Shown here piece after piece: positions 7,736-16,223 of a DNA stretch of 64,000 bases. The DNA is from Halorubrum californiense DSM 19288. Its GTDB lineage: Archaea; Halobacteriota; Halobacteria; Halobacteriales; Haloferacaceae. How positions within the stretch are numbered: the first letter of the stretch is position 1; each line of letters starts with the position of its first letter. Location of the stretch: the NCBI RefSeq assembly GCF_000336875.1, contig NZ_AOJK01000059.1, positions 20,608-84,607 of the forward strand. Reading direction: 5' to 3'. The notes beneath the pieces are model-generated. The model ran no database searches and was not told the DNA's origin. It worked only from the letters and a program-made list of their open reading frames with translations. The translations under genes were made by a program, and so were the position numbers.

Positions 7736-9058
7736 CTATATCCCCCTGAGATCTGAATTAAGCTCTTGTACCTCTTCTTTACCTTGTTCATAGCCCAATT
7801 CTCTGTGGATTTTTCCGGTCATCTGTATTATTTGGAAGTTGGAACGGAGATATTCTCCATGTGACTCCTCTAAGGGATCGGATAGGAATCCTTCAATCAT
7901 ATCTAAATTATGCGTTGTTATGAATAATTGAATATTTTCTTCCTTGGCGAGTTTAATTAGCTGCCTAATTAATTTTTCAACATATCCTGGATGCATATGA
8001 ACATCTGGTTCTTCCAAGAGCAGTACGTTCTCAGTCGTCCGATTGTCAAAAAGATGCCATAAACAACCAATGATGCTTTTAAACCCATCTCCCATAAATT
8101 CATATGGAACTTCGTGTTTTGAGCCATTCTCTGTGTATACGATCTTATTAAATGAAAAGTCATTCAGATTGTTTATTATATCTGATCTTTTGAGAAAGTC
8201 TTCAATGTCACTAGCTATTATAGCTGATCGATCTTCCGAAAGTGAAGTCTTGTGAGAATCCAGTTTGGGATCTCTAATTAATGAAACTCCTTCTACCTCT
8301 CTCGGATCATCCCCAACGAACTGATCACCACCAAAGCGCGGCGCAAGTAACCTTCTAAAATCATGTGAGAGTGTATTGCGTATATTCTTGTCATCCTCTT
8401 CTGAAAATGATTCAATCTGTATGTTTTGTATTGCCCGATCGATAGATCGGTCTACAGCCTTCCTCCGGATATTATGATATCCATTCCCAAGGTGAATATA
8501 TGGATACATATCTCCATCAATCTCAAGAACAATCATACTATCTTTCATATTAGATATTATTTCTTCTTCAGAGAGATTCGCAATAACCTCGGACATAATT
8601 TCTTCTGTGTCATCTCGTATATTGCTCACTGTCTGAGCTATCTCAAGATTTGTCACTTCTGTTCCAACAGCCATTGGATATCCTTCATTTATTTCAAGAA
8701 CATCATTTATAATATTCATTGAATAATTAAGAACCTCAGAATCATTTGGTTGCCTCAGACCAATATCATCATGAATTGTATTTGAATTAGAATTACTATC
8801 ATATGAGTCGAGTGTCATTTGCCCTTTGCGATATTCACATTCAATTGAGCCTGCCCCACTTCCCTCATTTATGATTTTATCAAGGTTTCCGCGTAGCTGT
8901 TCAATATTACTTGGATTGAATAGGAGGTCGATTGACTCAAGCAGAGAAGTCTTGCCCACATTATTCCTACCGGTAATTAGGTTGATCTGCGTTGGGTTCA
9001 ATTCTATCTCATTAATACTTTTTATACCGCCAACTCGAAGGCGCTCAATAGTAGTCAT
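7736..9058 (-). CDS. AAA/ABC-type ATPase of the OLD/AriA-like class, first gene of an AAA/TOPRIM pair
   Basis: A 440-residue SMC/RecF-like ATPase. Walker A is GRNNVGKTS at about 30-38, following LITG. Walker B is VLLLEEPDVHMHPG at about 355, with the second Glu as catalytic base. The H-loop is FITTHNLDMIEGF. The middle insert (about 60-300) is acidic and poorly conserved, and MGDGFKSIIGCL replaces an ABC signature. This arrangement is typical of the ATPase in OLD nucleases, PARIS AriA and AbiLi. The ATG at 9058 was chosen because the conserved strand begins there. A TATA box lies about 41 bases upstream. The gene is AT-rich and lies beside the 3' end of a tRNA gene. It ends with TAG, one base from its partner. 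Confidence 0.8.
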   Translation of the reverse strand: MTTIERLRVGGIKSINEIELNPTQINLITGRNNVGKTSLLESIDLLFNPSNIEQLRGNLDKIINEGSGAGSIECEYRKGQMTLDSYDSNSNSNTIHDDIGLRQPNDSEVLNYSMNIINDVLEINEGYPMAVGTEVTNLEIAQTVSNIRDDTEEIMSEVIANLSEEEIISNMKDSMIVLEIDGDMYPYIHLGNGYHNIRRKAVDRSIDRAIQNIQIESFSEEDDKNIRNTLSHDFRRLLAPRFGGDQFVGDDPREVEGVSLIRDPKLDSHKTSLSEDRSAIIASDIEDFLKRSDIINNLNDFSFNKIVYTENGSKHEVPYEFMGDGFKSIIGCLWHLFDNRTTENVLLLEEPDVHMHPGYVEKLIRQLIKLAKEENIQLFITTHNLDMIEGFLSDPLEESHGEYLRSNFQIIQMTGKIHRELGYEQGKEEVQELNSDLRGI

Positions 9059-9098
9059 TGACCGAATGATTAGCAAAACAGCTCTTTCAGTTCTTTGG

Positions 9099-9106
9099 TA
9101 TTATAA
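9099..9106 (-). promoter_or_regulatory. TATA-like promoter of the AAA/TOPRIM pair
   Basis: The sequence ttataata (minus strand) lies about 41 bases before the ATPase ATG and just after the tRNA-Arg gene. Spacing allows a leader of about 15 bases. Transcription could also read through from the tRNA, which lies upstream on the same strand. Confidence 0.45.
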
Positions 9107-9117
9107 GAAGCAGGAAC

Positions 9118-9191
9118 GAGCACGGTGGGATTCGAACCCACGACCATCGGATTAGAAGTCCGACGCTCTATCCTGGCTGAGCTACGTGCCC
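9118..9191 (-). tRNA. tRNA-Arg (anticodon UCU)
   Basis: A 74-nt cloverleaf on the minus strand. The acceptor arm is GGGCACG paired with CGTGCTC (one G-U). The T loop contains GGTTCGAATCC. The anticodon loop is CT-TCT-AA, with the anticodon complement at 9154-9156. No intron and no encoded CCA are visible. The AT-rich AAA/TOPRIM island begins directly downstream of the 3' end, as for many tRNA-linked integrations, but no integrase or repeated 3' tRNA fragment is seen. Confidence 0.95.
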
Positions 9192-9299
9192 TCATCAACT
9201 CCTGATCCCCCGAGTCTAAAAAACGCCCGCGGTTCGCCGCGGGGCGCTCGGGACTGCCCAACAGCAGACCTAAGTCCGCGAGCGGAGTAGCCGCCGGTA

Positions 9300-9887
9300 A
9301 TGAACGTCATCGGAACCGTCGGCCTCCCCGGCAGCGGGAAGGGGGAGGCGGCGAACGTGGCCGAGGCGGCCGGCATCCCCGTCGTCGTCATGGGCGACGT
9401 GATCCGCGCCGAGTGCCGCCGCCGCGGGCTCGACCCGGCGGAACACCACGGACGGATGGCCGGCACGCTCCGCGAAGAGGAGGGCGACGACGCCATCGCC
9501 GCGCGGACGCTCCCGCGGATTCGGGAGGCCGCGGCCGAGAGCGCCCGCGACGAGACCGTCCTCGTGGACGGCCTCCGCTCGACCGTCGAGCTGGAACGCT
9601 TCCGCGAGGCGTTCGGCGACGACTTCACGCTCGTCGCGATCCGCGCGCCCTTCGAACTGCGCGCCGAGCGACTGGGCGAGCGCGGCCGCGACGACTCCGA
9701 CTCCGACTTGGAGGCGCTGCGCGAGCGCGACGCCCGCGAGGTCGACCTCGGCCTCGGCGAGACCCTCGAATTGGCCGACGTCGAGATCGACAACACCGAC
9801 AGCCTCGCCGCGTTCCGCGACCGCGTCCGCGAGGTGCTGGGGGTCGACGACGCTGAACCGCCCGAGGCCGGAGGTGACGGCGCGTGA
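9300..9887 (+). CDS. UPF0200-family nucleotide kinase-like protein
   Basis: A 195-residue P-loop protein, with Walker A GLPGSGKG at residues 8-15 followed by a GD(V)IR motif like nucleoside-monophosphate and dephospho-CoA kinases. A VDGLRS segment and a late DNT(D) motif (EIDNTDSL) fit UPF0200. The substrate is not known. The ATG at 9300 is supported by the strand MNVIGTVGLPGSGKG. Its last four bases overlap the GTG of the UPF0201 gene, a pairing seen in other haloarchaea and suggesting a common function. Confidence 0.85.
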   Translation: MNVIGTVGLPGSGKGEAANVAEAAGIPVVVMGDVIRAECRRRGLDPAEHHGRMAGTLREEEGDDAIAARTLPRIREAAAESARDETVLVDGLRSTVELERFREAFGDDFTLVAIRAPFELRAERLGERGRDDSDSDLEALRERDAREVDLGLGETLELADVEIDNTDSLAAFRDRVREVLGVDDAEPPEAGGDGA

Positions 9888-10336
9888 TCTACAGCGTCGA
9901 CGTCCGGATCGAGGTCCCGGTCAACGACACGGAGGTGACCGACCGGGTCGCGGACGCGGTCGAGAACGTCTTCCCGGACGCCGAGCCGGTCCACGAGGAC
10001 GGGCGGCTCGTCTCCGAGACGCACAGCCTCGACGCCTTCTCCGACGTGCTCCACGAGCAGGAGATCCTCGACACCGCCCGCCGCGTGTTCCGGCAGAACC
10101 GCACCGAGGAGGGGTTCGCCTTCTCGCTGAAGAAGCAGGCGGCGCTCGAGGGCGTCGTCAACTTCGCGGTCGGCGAGCCGGACGAACTCGGCGAGATAGC
10201 CGTCGACGTGCGCGTCCGCGAGCCGGACGTGGAGTCGTTCATCGACTACGTCGCGCCCGAGACGGACGAGGGCCAGCCCGTCGACCCGGTCCGCGAGTAC
10301 GGCGACCGCTTCGATCCCGAGGACGAGGTGTACTGA
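9884..10336 (+). CDS. UPF0201-family protein
   Basis: A 150-residue acidic protein of the archaeal UPF0201 family (COG1325). Some authors link it to the exosome or RNA binding, which I treat as unproven. It begins MIYSVDVRIEVPVNDTE with an alternating strand pattern. A basic FSLKKQAALEGVVNFAV segment follows at about residues 80-98. The GTG start overlaps the UPF0200 stop, so the two are translationally coupled. Confidence 0.82.
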   Translation: MIYSVDVRIEVPVNDTEVTDRVADAVENVFPDAEPVHEDGRLVSETHSLDAFSDVLHEQEILDTARRVFRQNRTEEGFAFSLKKQAALEGVVNFAVGEPDELGEIAVDVRVREPDVESFIDYVAPETDEGQPVDPVREYGDRFDPEDEVY

Positions 10337-10370
10337 AGCCGGTTCGGTTCGTCGGCTATCGACGCGTCGC

Positions 10371-10976
10371 TCACTCGGCCGTGGCCCCGGCCGCGGCCCC
10401 GCCGACGGCGCCGAAGACGGCCGGGTAGACGAGCCCAGCGAGCAGCACCGCCGTGACGAGCGTCGGCGCGACGCTCGCGCCGTCGCCGACGGCGTACCGG
10501 AACAGGAAGGCGCCGATCACGGCGAGCGGGAGGTAGCCGGCGACCGCGAGCGCGCCGGACTGCGCCCCGTCAACGGGCGTCGTCGCGCCCGCAGCGCGCG
10601 CTATCGCGACACCGGCGACGATGAGCAGCAGCGGCGGCACGACGGACAGATAGGTGAACCCGCCGTCGCTTTGCGAGATGAAGTTCACCGACTGGGCGGC
10701 GTCGATCAGCGACGGCACCTCGACGTCGACGAAGTGCGCGTTGTAGAACACCCAACCGACGCCTCGCCAGACGGAGATGGTGTCGCCGCCGAACAGGTCG
10801 GCGAAAAAGTTGATCCCGGACAGTCCCTCCTCGACCCGGCCGCTCTGCGTGACGTAGACGACGAGGTAGCCGAGGACGTACGAGATCGCCCCCGCGGCCG
10901 CCCCGACGACCGCGCTGCGGCCGAGGTCGCTTCCCGCGCCTGTCGCGCTCGCTCCGCCGCTGGCTGGTGAAGACAT
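10371..10976 (-). CDS. Haloarchaeal membrane protein of unknown function
   Basis: A 201-residue protein with a hydrophilic Ser/Gly/Ala-rich N-terminus followed by about five membrane segments (for example VVGAAAGAISYVLGYLVVYV near residue 22). It resembles the uncharacterised haloarchaeal DUF7978-type membrane proteins, but I cannot assign a function. The ATG at 10976 is preferred to an upstream frame start because the upstream 45 residues lack membrane or domain character. It converges with the UPF0201 gene. Confidence 0.75.
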   Translation of the reverse strand: MSSPASGGASATGAGSDLGRSAVVGAAAGAISYVLGYLVVYVTQSGRVEEGLSGINFFADLFGGDTISVWRGVGWVFYNAHFVDVEVPSLIDAAQSVNFISQSDGGFTYLSVVPPLLLIVAGVAIARAAGATTPVDGAQSGALAVAGYLPLAVIGAFLFRYAVGDGASVAPTLVTAVLLAGLVYPAVFGAVGGAAAGATAE

Positions 10977-11085
10977 GCGCCCGGTATCGTTTCGGACGGC
11001 GTAAGTGTTTGTTGGGTCGTAACGAATCCGGAAATCAGCGCCGTGGAGAGTGTAATAAACCCGTTCCCGCCGGAAGCGCGTCGGA

Positions 11086-11679
11086 TCAGGCGGTCGCCTC
11101 CCGCCACTCATCTCGCGAGATCGTGTACCGGACCTCGTCGTGGACGCTGTCGTCGAAGAACGTCAGGTGGTTCCGGAGCAACCCCTCGCGCCGGCCGCCG
11201 AAGCGATCGACGTACTTCTCGATGGCCCGCCGCGACTGCTCGTTGTCGGGGTGGTGGCTCACGGCGACGATGTCCAGGTCGAGGTCGTCGAACGCGACCT
11301 CGACGAGCGCGGCGGCGCGCTCGCCGGAGTAGCCGCGGCCCCAGAACCCCTTCCGAAGCCACGTGCCGAGGACGGCGGTTCGCTTCTCCCAGTCGACCTC
11401 GAAGCCGCCGAAGCCGGCGATCTCGCCCGCGCCGTCCTCGCCCTCGCGGGGGCGGATGACGTAGCTCGCGGCCTCGTTCTCCTCGAACCGCTCGCGGCCG
11501 CGTTCGAGGAACTCCAGCGTCTCCTTCTTCGTCTCGTGGGGGTCCCACGGGACGTACTCGGCCACCTCGTCGATGCCGGGGTCCGACGAGCAGATCCGGT
11601 AGCACTCGTCGAGGTCGACGTTCTCGGGACTCCGCACCGCCAGCCGAAGCCGGTCCGTCTCGATTGTCTCGGGGAACAC
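11086..11679 (-). CDS. GNAT acetyltransferase (RimJ/RimL-like)
   Basis: A 197-residue N-acetyltransferase with the opening pattern ETDRLRLAVRSPENVDLDECY and the acetyl-CoA site LRKGFWGRGYSGERAAALV (Q/R-x-x-G-x-G/A motif). The later SHHPDNEQSRRAIEKY segment is the typical motif B helix. This subgroup acetylates N-terminal amines or small substrates. The target here is unknown. The gene lies on the same strand as the esterase that follows upstream in transcription order, with a gap of about 90 bases. Confidence 0.85.
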   Translation of the reverse strand: MFPETIETDRLRLAVRSPENVDLDECYRICSSDPGIDEVAEYVPWDPHETKKETLEFLERGRERFEENEAASYVIRPREGEDGAGEIAGFGGFEVDWEKRTAVLGTWLRKGFWGRGYSGERAAALVEVAFDDLDLDIVAVSHHPDNEQSRRAIEKYVDRFGGRREGLLRNHLTFFDDSVHDEVRYTISRDEWREATA

Positions 11680-11769
11680 GTCGAAGGAGTCGTCGTCGCC
11701 CGGATAAACTCCATCGCCGGCACGAGGGTCAGTGGCACAGCCACCGCCCGGCGACGACCTCCTCCCCGA

Positions 11770-12702
11770 CTACGCGTCGAGCGCGTCGGCGAGGTCGTCG
11801 CCGACGCTCGCGATCGCCTCGCGGGCGCGGTCGACCTCCTGCATCGTCATGAACCCGTGAACCATCGACGGGTAGTTCTCGTACCGCGTCGCGACGCCGT
11901 CGGCGACGAGTTTCTCCGCGTACGCCTTCCCGCCGTCGCGGAGGGGGTCGAAGCCCGCGGTGACGACCGTCGCGGGCGCGACGTCAGAGAGGTCGCCGGC
12001 GTTGATCGGGTCAGCGTACGGGTTCCGGCGGTGGATCTCGTTCCGGTAGTACGCCGCCGAGAACCACTCGATGTCCGCCTGTGAGAGGACGGTCCCGGCG
12101 TGTTCGCGGACCGACTCCTGTTCGGGGTCGGTGCCGACTCCCGGATAGAGGAGGGCCTGATGTGCGATCTCGGGACCGTCCCGCTCGGCGGCCATGAGCG
12201 CGGTCACCGCGGCGAGATTCCCGCCCGCGGAGTCGCCGGCGACCGCGAGGTCGCCAGTTCCGCGGAGCCGCTCCGTCGAGTCCGCCGCCCACTCGACGGC
12301 GGCGTACGCGTCCTCGACCGCGGCCGGGAACGGGTGTTCGGGCGCGAGGCGGTACTCGACCGACAGCACGGCGAAGCCGCTCTCCCGCGTGAGGTGTCGG
12401 CAGAGCCAGTCGTGCGTCTCGACGCTTCCGAGGACGAACCCGCCGCCGTGGAAGAAGACGACGGTCGGAAACGGGGGCTCCCCCTCGGGGCGATACAGCC
12501 GGGCATCGAGATCGTCCTCAGGACCTGGGAGGGAGACCGACTCCGTCGCGCCGACGCTCGGCGGGTTGCGGTTCTGAAGCCGCGTCAGGGGGTCGGTCAG
12601 GAGTCGGAGCAGTTTCAGCTTGTAGCGTCCGTGCGGGAGGGGAATCCGCGACTGGCGGGCCGCGGCGCGCTTCGCTTGGGGATCGATCTGGTCGGCGCTC
12701 AC
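11770..12702 (-). CDS. Alpha/beta hydrolase, HSL-type esterase
   Basis: A 310-residue carboxylesterase of the hormone-sensitive-lipase group. The oxyanion HGGG is in VVFFHGGGFVLGS, the nucleophile Ser is in GDSAGGNLA, the Asp in GFDPLRDGG and the His in MVHGFM. It hydrolyses short-chain esters in known relatives. Its natural substrate here is unknown. The N-terminal 45 residues are basic, unlike the acidic catalytic domain. Confidence 0.9.
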   Translation of the reverse strand: MSADQIDPQAKRAAARQSRIPLPHGRYKLKLLRLLTDPLTRLQNRNPPSVGATESVSLPGPEDDLDARLYRPEGEPPFPTVVFFHGGGFVLGSVETHDWLCRHLTRESGFAVLSVEYRLAPEHPFPAAVEDAYAAVEWAADSTERLRGTGDLAVAGDSAGGNLAAVTALMAAERDGPEIAHQALLYPGVGTDPEQESVREHAGTVLSQADIEWFSAAYYRNEIHRRNPYADPINAGDLSDVAPATVVTAGFDPLRDGGKAYAEKLVADGVATRYENYPSMVHGFMTMQEVDRAREAIASVGDDLADALDA

Positions 12703-12787
12703 GCCGCGGGAGTCGTCGGCCCGTCGACAAGACGGTTGCGGCGGGGGCAGGGGCGGAGGCGATGCCGGGTGGATCTCGTCGCGGCCG

Positions 12788-13708
12788 TCAGCCGACGACG
12801 CCGGCCGCCCGAAGCTCCTCGCGGATCGCGTCGCGTTTCACTAGCCCGAACCCGACGCAGATGATCAGGAAACCGGCGACCGTAGTGAGGGTGATCCCTT
12901 CGTCGAGGAGGAACCAGCCGACAAGGGCGGCGAACACCGGCGCGACGTAGGAGACGAGGTTGATCTCGATCGGGCCGAGTCGGTCGAGCAGGTCGAAGTA
13001 GATGAGGAAGCCGAGCCCGCTGGCGACGACCGAGAGGTAGCCCAAGGCGAGCAGCGACTCCGTCGTCCAGACCGCGTCGGCGACCGACTCGCCGAGCGCG
13101 AACCCGACCAGGTGAGTGAGGCCGGCGCCGAGCAGCATCGACCACGCCTCCATCGTCTCGATGGCGATGTCGGCCTCGGAGGCGCGCGAGAGGACGGAGC
13201 CGAGCGCGAACGAGGCGGCCGCGAGCAACACGAGCAGCTTCGCGACCGTGCCGCCGCCGGTCAGGTTCGCGGGGTCCGGGTTCGCGAGGACGACCGCGCC
13301 GACGAGGCCGATCCCGAGCCCGAGCGCGCCGACGGCGGTCAGCCGCTCGGCGGGGAGGAAGGCGCGTGCGAAGACGGTGGTCAGGAGCGGCGAGAGACTG
13401 ACGATGACGGCCGCGACGGCGCTCGTCACCGCCGGGTCGGTCTCGCCGAGGAACAGGAACGAGTGGTACGCGGCGATGATGAACACGGCGCCGGAGGCGA
13501 CTTCCAGCCACTGGTCGCGGCCGCGGGGAATCGGGTCGTCGACCGCGTACGCGGCGTAGGCCAGCATCACGACGCCCGCCACGTCGTACCGGAGCGCGGC
13601 GAACGTCACCGGCGGGAAGTACGCCAGCCCCGCCTTGATCGCGACGAACGCGGACCCCCACACGGCGGCGAGGACGAGGAACAGCGAGAGGTTTCTGAGG
13701 CGGCTCAC
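12788..13708 (-). CDS. EamA/DMT-family transporter
   Basis: A 306-residue integral membrane protein with ten predicted segments and two EamA repeats. It opens VSRLRNLSLFLVLAAVWGSAFVAIKAG, a hallmark of the drug/metabolite transporter superfamily. The second repeat is marked by VASGLGFLIYFDLLDRLGPIEINLVSYVAPVFA. The GTG at 13708 is chosen over a TTG at 13735, which would add nine charged residues. The substrate is not predictable. Confidence 0.88.
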   Translation of the reverse strand: MSRLRNLSLFLVLAAVWGSAFVAIKAGLAYFPPVTFAALRYDVAGVVMLAYAAYAVDDPIPRGRDQWLEVASGAVFIIAAYHSFLFLGETDPAVTSAVAAVIVSLSPLLTTVFARAFLPAERLTAVGALGLGIGLVGAVVLANPDPANLTGGGTVAKLLVLLAAASFALGSVLSRASEADIAIETMEAWSMLLGAGLTHLVGFALGESVADAVWTTESLLALGYLSVVASGLGFLIYFDLLDRLGPIEINLVSYVAPVFAALVGWFLLDEGITLTTVAGFLIICVGFGLVKRDAIREELRAAGVVG

Positions 13709-13826
13709 GTCCGCCCTCTTCCGTCGGCGCGTCAAAAGGTTCCGGAAACGGCCGCGTTCGCTGGATTCGAACGATAGTGTAAGATGTTACCAAACAAGGT
13801 AGGAAGCCGCTACCGGACGGGGACCG

Positions 13827-14486
13827 TCACCGGACCCGATACCCGTCGGCGTCGCGGGCGACGACGCCGACATCGGAGAGCCGGCGGAGGGCGCCCTCGA
13901 CCGTCGACTCGCGGGCGCCGACCTCGTCTGCGACCGCCGCGGGCGTGCCGTCGGTCTCGACCACGGCGGCGATGACGGCCGCGAAGAAGCGGCTGTCTGC
14001 CTGTCCGCCGAGCCGCTCGTCTATCTCGGCGAGAGCGTCCTCGACGCGGCCCTGGACCCAGCGCTGGGCGAGCGAGAGCTCGCGGTCGAGGTCTTGGAGC
14101 CGCGCGAACTCTTCGGCGAGGTCCGCGAGGTCGCCGGTCTCGCCCGAGCCGTCCGGGGCCTCGATCGAGAGGTGCGGGCAGCGTCCGGACATGTCGAGGC
14201 TGTTCTTCGCCGGGTACGCGCTCTTCGCGCCGAAGCCGTACGGCGAGACGCTCACCTCCAGCCGGAGGCTGCGCGCGATCCGGAAGTACTTCCGCCGCTG
14301 GTCGTCCGTCGTCGACTCGACGAGACCGGCCTCGTCCAGCTTCCGCAGGTGGTCGATCACCGCCTTCGGGCTCACGTCGAGGTACTCCGAAATCTCCGTG
14401 ACGTAGCAGGGTTTGGTGGCGAGAAGCCGGAGGATGCGCCGCCGGTTCTCGTTGCCGAGGAGATCGAGCAGTACCGCGGAGTCCAT
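13827..14486 (-). CDS. ArsR-type winged-helix transcription regulator
   Basis: A 219-residue DNA-binding protein. The N-terminal winged helix reads LLGNENRRRILRLLATKPCYVTEISEYLDVSPKAVIDHLRKL, with the recognition helix at about 38-50. A second helix-turn-helix-like region lies near the C-terminus (AAVADEVGARESTVEGALRRL). Cys-103 and His-105 (GRCPHLSI) could bind a metal. It is similar to haloarchaeal metal- or redox-sensing ArsR proteins. The ATG at 14486 is firmly placed. It is divergent from gpmI with a gap of about 150 bases. Confidence 0.88.
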   Translation of the reverse strand: MDSAVLLDLLGNENRRRILRLLATKPCYVTEISEYLDVSPKAVIDHLRKLDEAGLVESTTDDQRRKYFRIARSLRLEVSVSPYGFGAKSAYPAKNSLDMSGRCPHLSIEAPDGSGETGDLADLAEEFARLQDLDRELSLAQRWVQGRVEDALAEIDERLGGQADSRFFAAVIAAVVETDGTPAAVADEVGARESTVEGALRRLSDVGVVARDADGYRVR

Positions 14487-14636
14487 TAACGTGTGGTTAG
14501 CGTTCAGCAGATAAAAGGTTGGCTTCCGGCGACCGCTCGTCGGCGGCGATGATCGACCGATGGAGCGGCCCCGCAGGGAGGACGGCGGGGTGACACCCAT
14601 CGAAGGGTAGTTACCCGCAGGGCGGCACGCTGGGGT

Positions 14637-16160
14637 ATGGAGACGGCACTCGTCATCCTCGACGGCTGGGGGCTCGGCGACCACGACCGCCGCGACGCGG
14701 TGAAGGCGGCCGACACGCCGACGTTCGACGCGGCGACGGAGCGCGGGGCGGACGGCCGCCTCGTCGTCCACGGGCGTCGCGTGGGGCTCCCGGAGGGACA
14801 GATGGGCAACTCCGAGGTCGGTCATCTTAACATCGGCGCCGGCCGCGTGGTGAAGCAGGCCTACACCCGGATCACGGACGCGCTCGCGGAGGGGTCGCTC
14901 GCCGACAACGACGCCGTTGCGGACGCGCTCGACTACGCGGACTCGACCGGCGGCCGGGTCCACTTCATGGGGCTCGTCTCGGACGGCGGGGTCCACTCGG
15001 ACGTGGAGCACCTGCTCGCGCTGATCGACGCCGCGGCCGACGCGGGCGTGCCCGCCACGAGCCACGCGTTCACCGACGGGCGTGACACGGTGCCCGAGAT
15101 CGCCGACGAGTTCCTCGCGAACGTGACCGCGAAGGCCGACGAGCGCGGCACCGGCCACGTCGCGACCGTGACGGGCCGCTACCACGCGATGGACCGCGAC
15201 GAGAACTGGGAGCGGACGAAGAAGGCGTACGACGCGATCGTCGCCCGCGAGGCCCCGCACGAGGCCGAGAGCGCGGTCGCGGCCGCCCGCGAGGCGCACG
15301 CCCGCGGCGAGACGGACGAGTTCGTCGAGCCGACGCTCGTCGCCGACGAACCCGCGCTCGCCGACGGCGACGCGGTGATCTTCTTCAACTTCCGCGCCGA
15401 CCGCGCCCGGCAGCTGGTCCGGATGCTCACCGGCACTCGCCCCGAGTGGGGGTTCGACCTCGACCAGCCGGACGTCCGAATGACGACGATGACCGAGTAC
15501 GACGAGACGTTCGACTTCCCGGTCGCGTTCCCGCCGGAGATCCCCGCGAACACGATCGGCGAGGTCGTCGCGGACGCCGACGGCACCCAGCTCCGGATCG
15601 CCGAGTCGGAGAAGTACCCCCACGTCACCTACTTCCTCAACGGCGGCCGCGAGGTGGAGTTCCCGGGCGAGATCCGGACGATCGTCGAGAGCCCGGACGT
15701 CCCGACCTACGACCTCCAGCCCGAGATGTCCGCGCCCGAGGTGACCGACGAGGCCGTCGAGACGATCGCCGCCGAGGACCCCGACCTGCTCGTGTTGAAC
15801 TACGCGAACCCCGACATGGTGGGCCACACCGGCGACTTCGACGCCGCCGTCGAGGCCGTCGAGGCCGTCGACGAACAGCTCGACCGCCTGCTCTCCGCGG
15901 TCGCCGACGCCGGCGCGCACGCGGTCGTCACGGCCGACCACGGCAACGCCGACGACATGGGAACCGCCGAGGATCCCCACACCGCCCACACGTACAACCC
16001 GGTCCCGCTCGTCTACCTGACGCCCGACGGCGGCGACGGCGGCAAGCAGGTCCGCGAGGGCGGGTCGCTGTGCGACATCGCCCCGACGCTGCTCGACTTG
16101 ATGGACCGCGACCGCCCCGCCGAGATGACCGGCGAGAGCCTGCTGGCCGATAAACGATAA
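14637..16160 (+). CDS. gpmI: 2,3-bisphosphoglycerate-independent phosphoglycerate mutase
   Basis: A 507-residue alkaline-phosphatase-superfamily enzyme that interconverts 3- and 2-phosphoglycerate. It has the N-terminal metal Asp in ILDGWGLGD, and the nucleophile Ser region QMGNSEVGHLNIGAGR at about residue 58-73. The substrate-binding GRYHAMDRD and FNFRADRAR follow, and the C-terminal metal motifs are VTADHGNADDM and HTAHTYNPVP. Length and motif order are normal for GpmI. The gene ends just before the thiolase promoter. Confidence 0.95.
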   Translation: METALVILDGWGLGDHDRRDAVKAADTPTFDAATERGADGRLVVHGRRVGLPEGQMGNSEVGHLNIGAGRVVKQAYTRITDALAEGSLADNDAVADALDYADSTGGRVHFMGLVSDGGVHSDVEHLLALIDAAADAGVPATSHAFTDGRDTVPEIADEFLANVTAKADERGTGHVATVTGRYHAMDRDENWERTKKAYDAIVAREAPHEAESAVAAAREAHARGETDEFVEPTLVADEPALADGDAVIFFNFRADRARQLVRMLTGTRPEWGFDLDQPDVRMTTMTEYDETFDFPVAFPPEIPANTIGEVVADADGTQLRIAESEKYPHVTYFLNGGREVEFPGEIRTIVESPDVPTYDLQPEMSAPEVTDEAVETIAAEDPDLLVLNYANPDMVGHTGDFDAAVEAVEAVDEQLDRLLSAVADAGAHAVVTADHGNADDMGTAEDPHTAHTYNPVPLVYLTPDGGDGGKQVREGGSLCDIAPTLLDLMDRDRPAEMTGESLLADKR

Positions 16161-16186
16161 ACTCCGGATCGATTCTCGCACGTTCC

Positions 16187-16206
16187 ACGGCGTTTTAATA
16201 CGCCGT
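16187..16206 (+). promoter_or_regulatory. Inverted repeat centred on the thiolase TATA region
   Basis: ACGGCGT (16187-16193) and ACGCCGT (16200-16206) form a 7-bp inverted repeat around tttaat, which looks like the TATA element 24-30 bases before the thiolase ATG (16224). A regulator binding the arms would block TBP access. It could instead act as the gpmI terminator. Confidence 0.4.
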
Positions 16207-16223
16207 CTGTCCTGTTATCTTTC

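Noticed and set aside
7108..9200. att-type repeat of the tRNA-Arg 3' end at the far edge of the AAA/TOPRIM island
   Set aside because: The bases between 7108 and 7156 contain no copy of the tRNA 3' sequence, and no integrase is present, so tRNA integration is not shown.
13827..16181. 784-codon open frame on the minus strand
   Set aside because: Only its C-terminal 219 codons (ArsR protein) are real. The rest is the mirror of gpmI in GC-rich DNA and has Arg/Ala/Gly/Val composition without domains.
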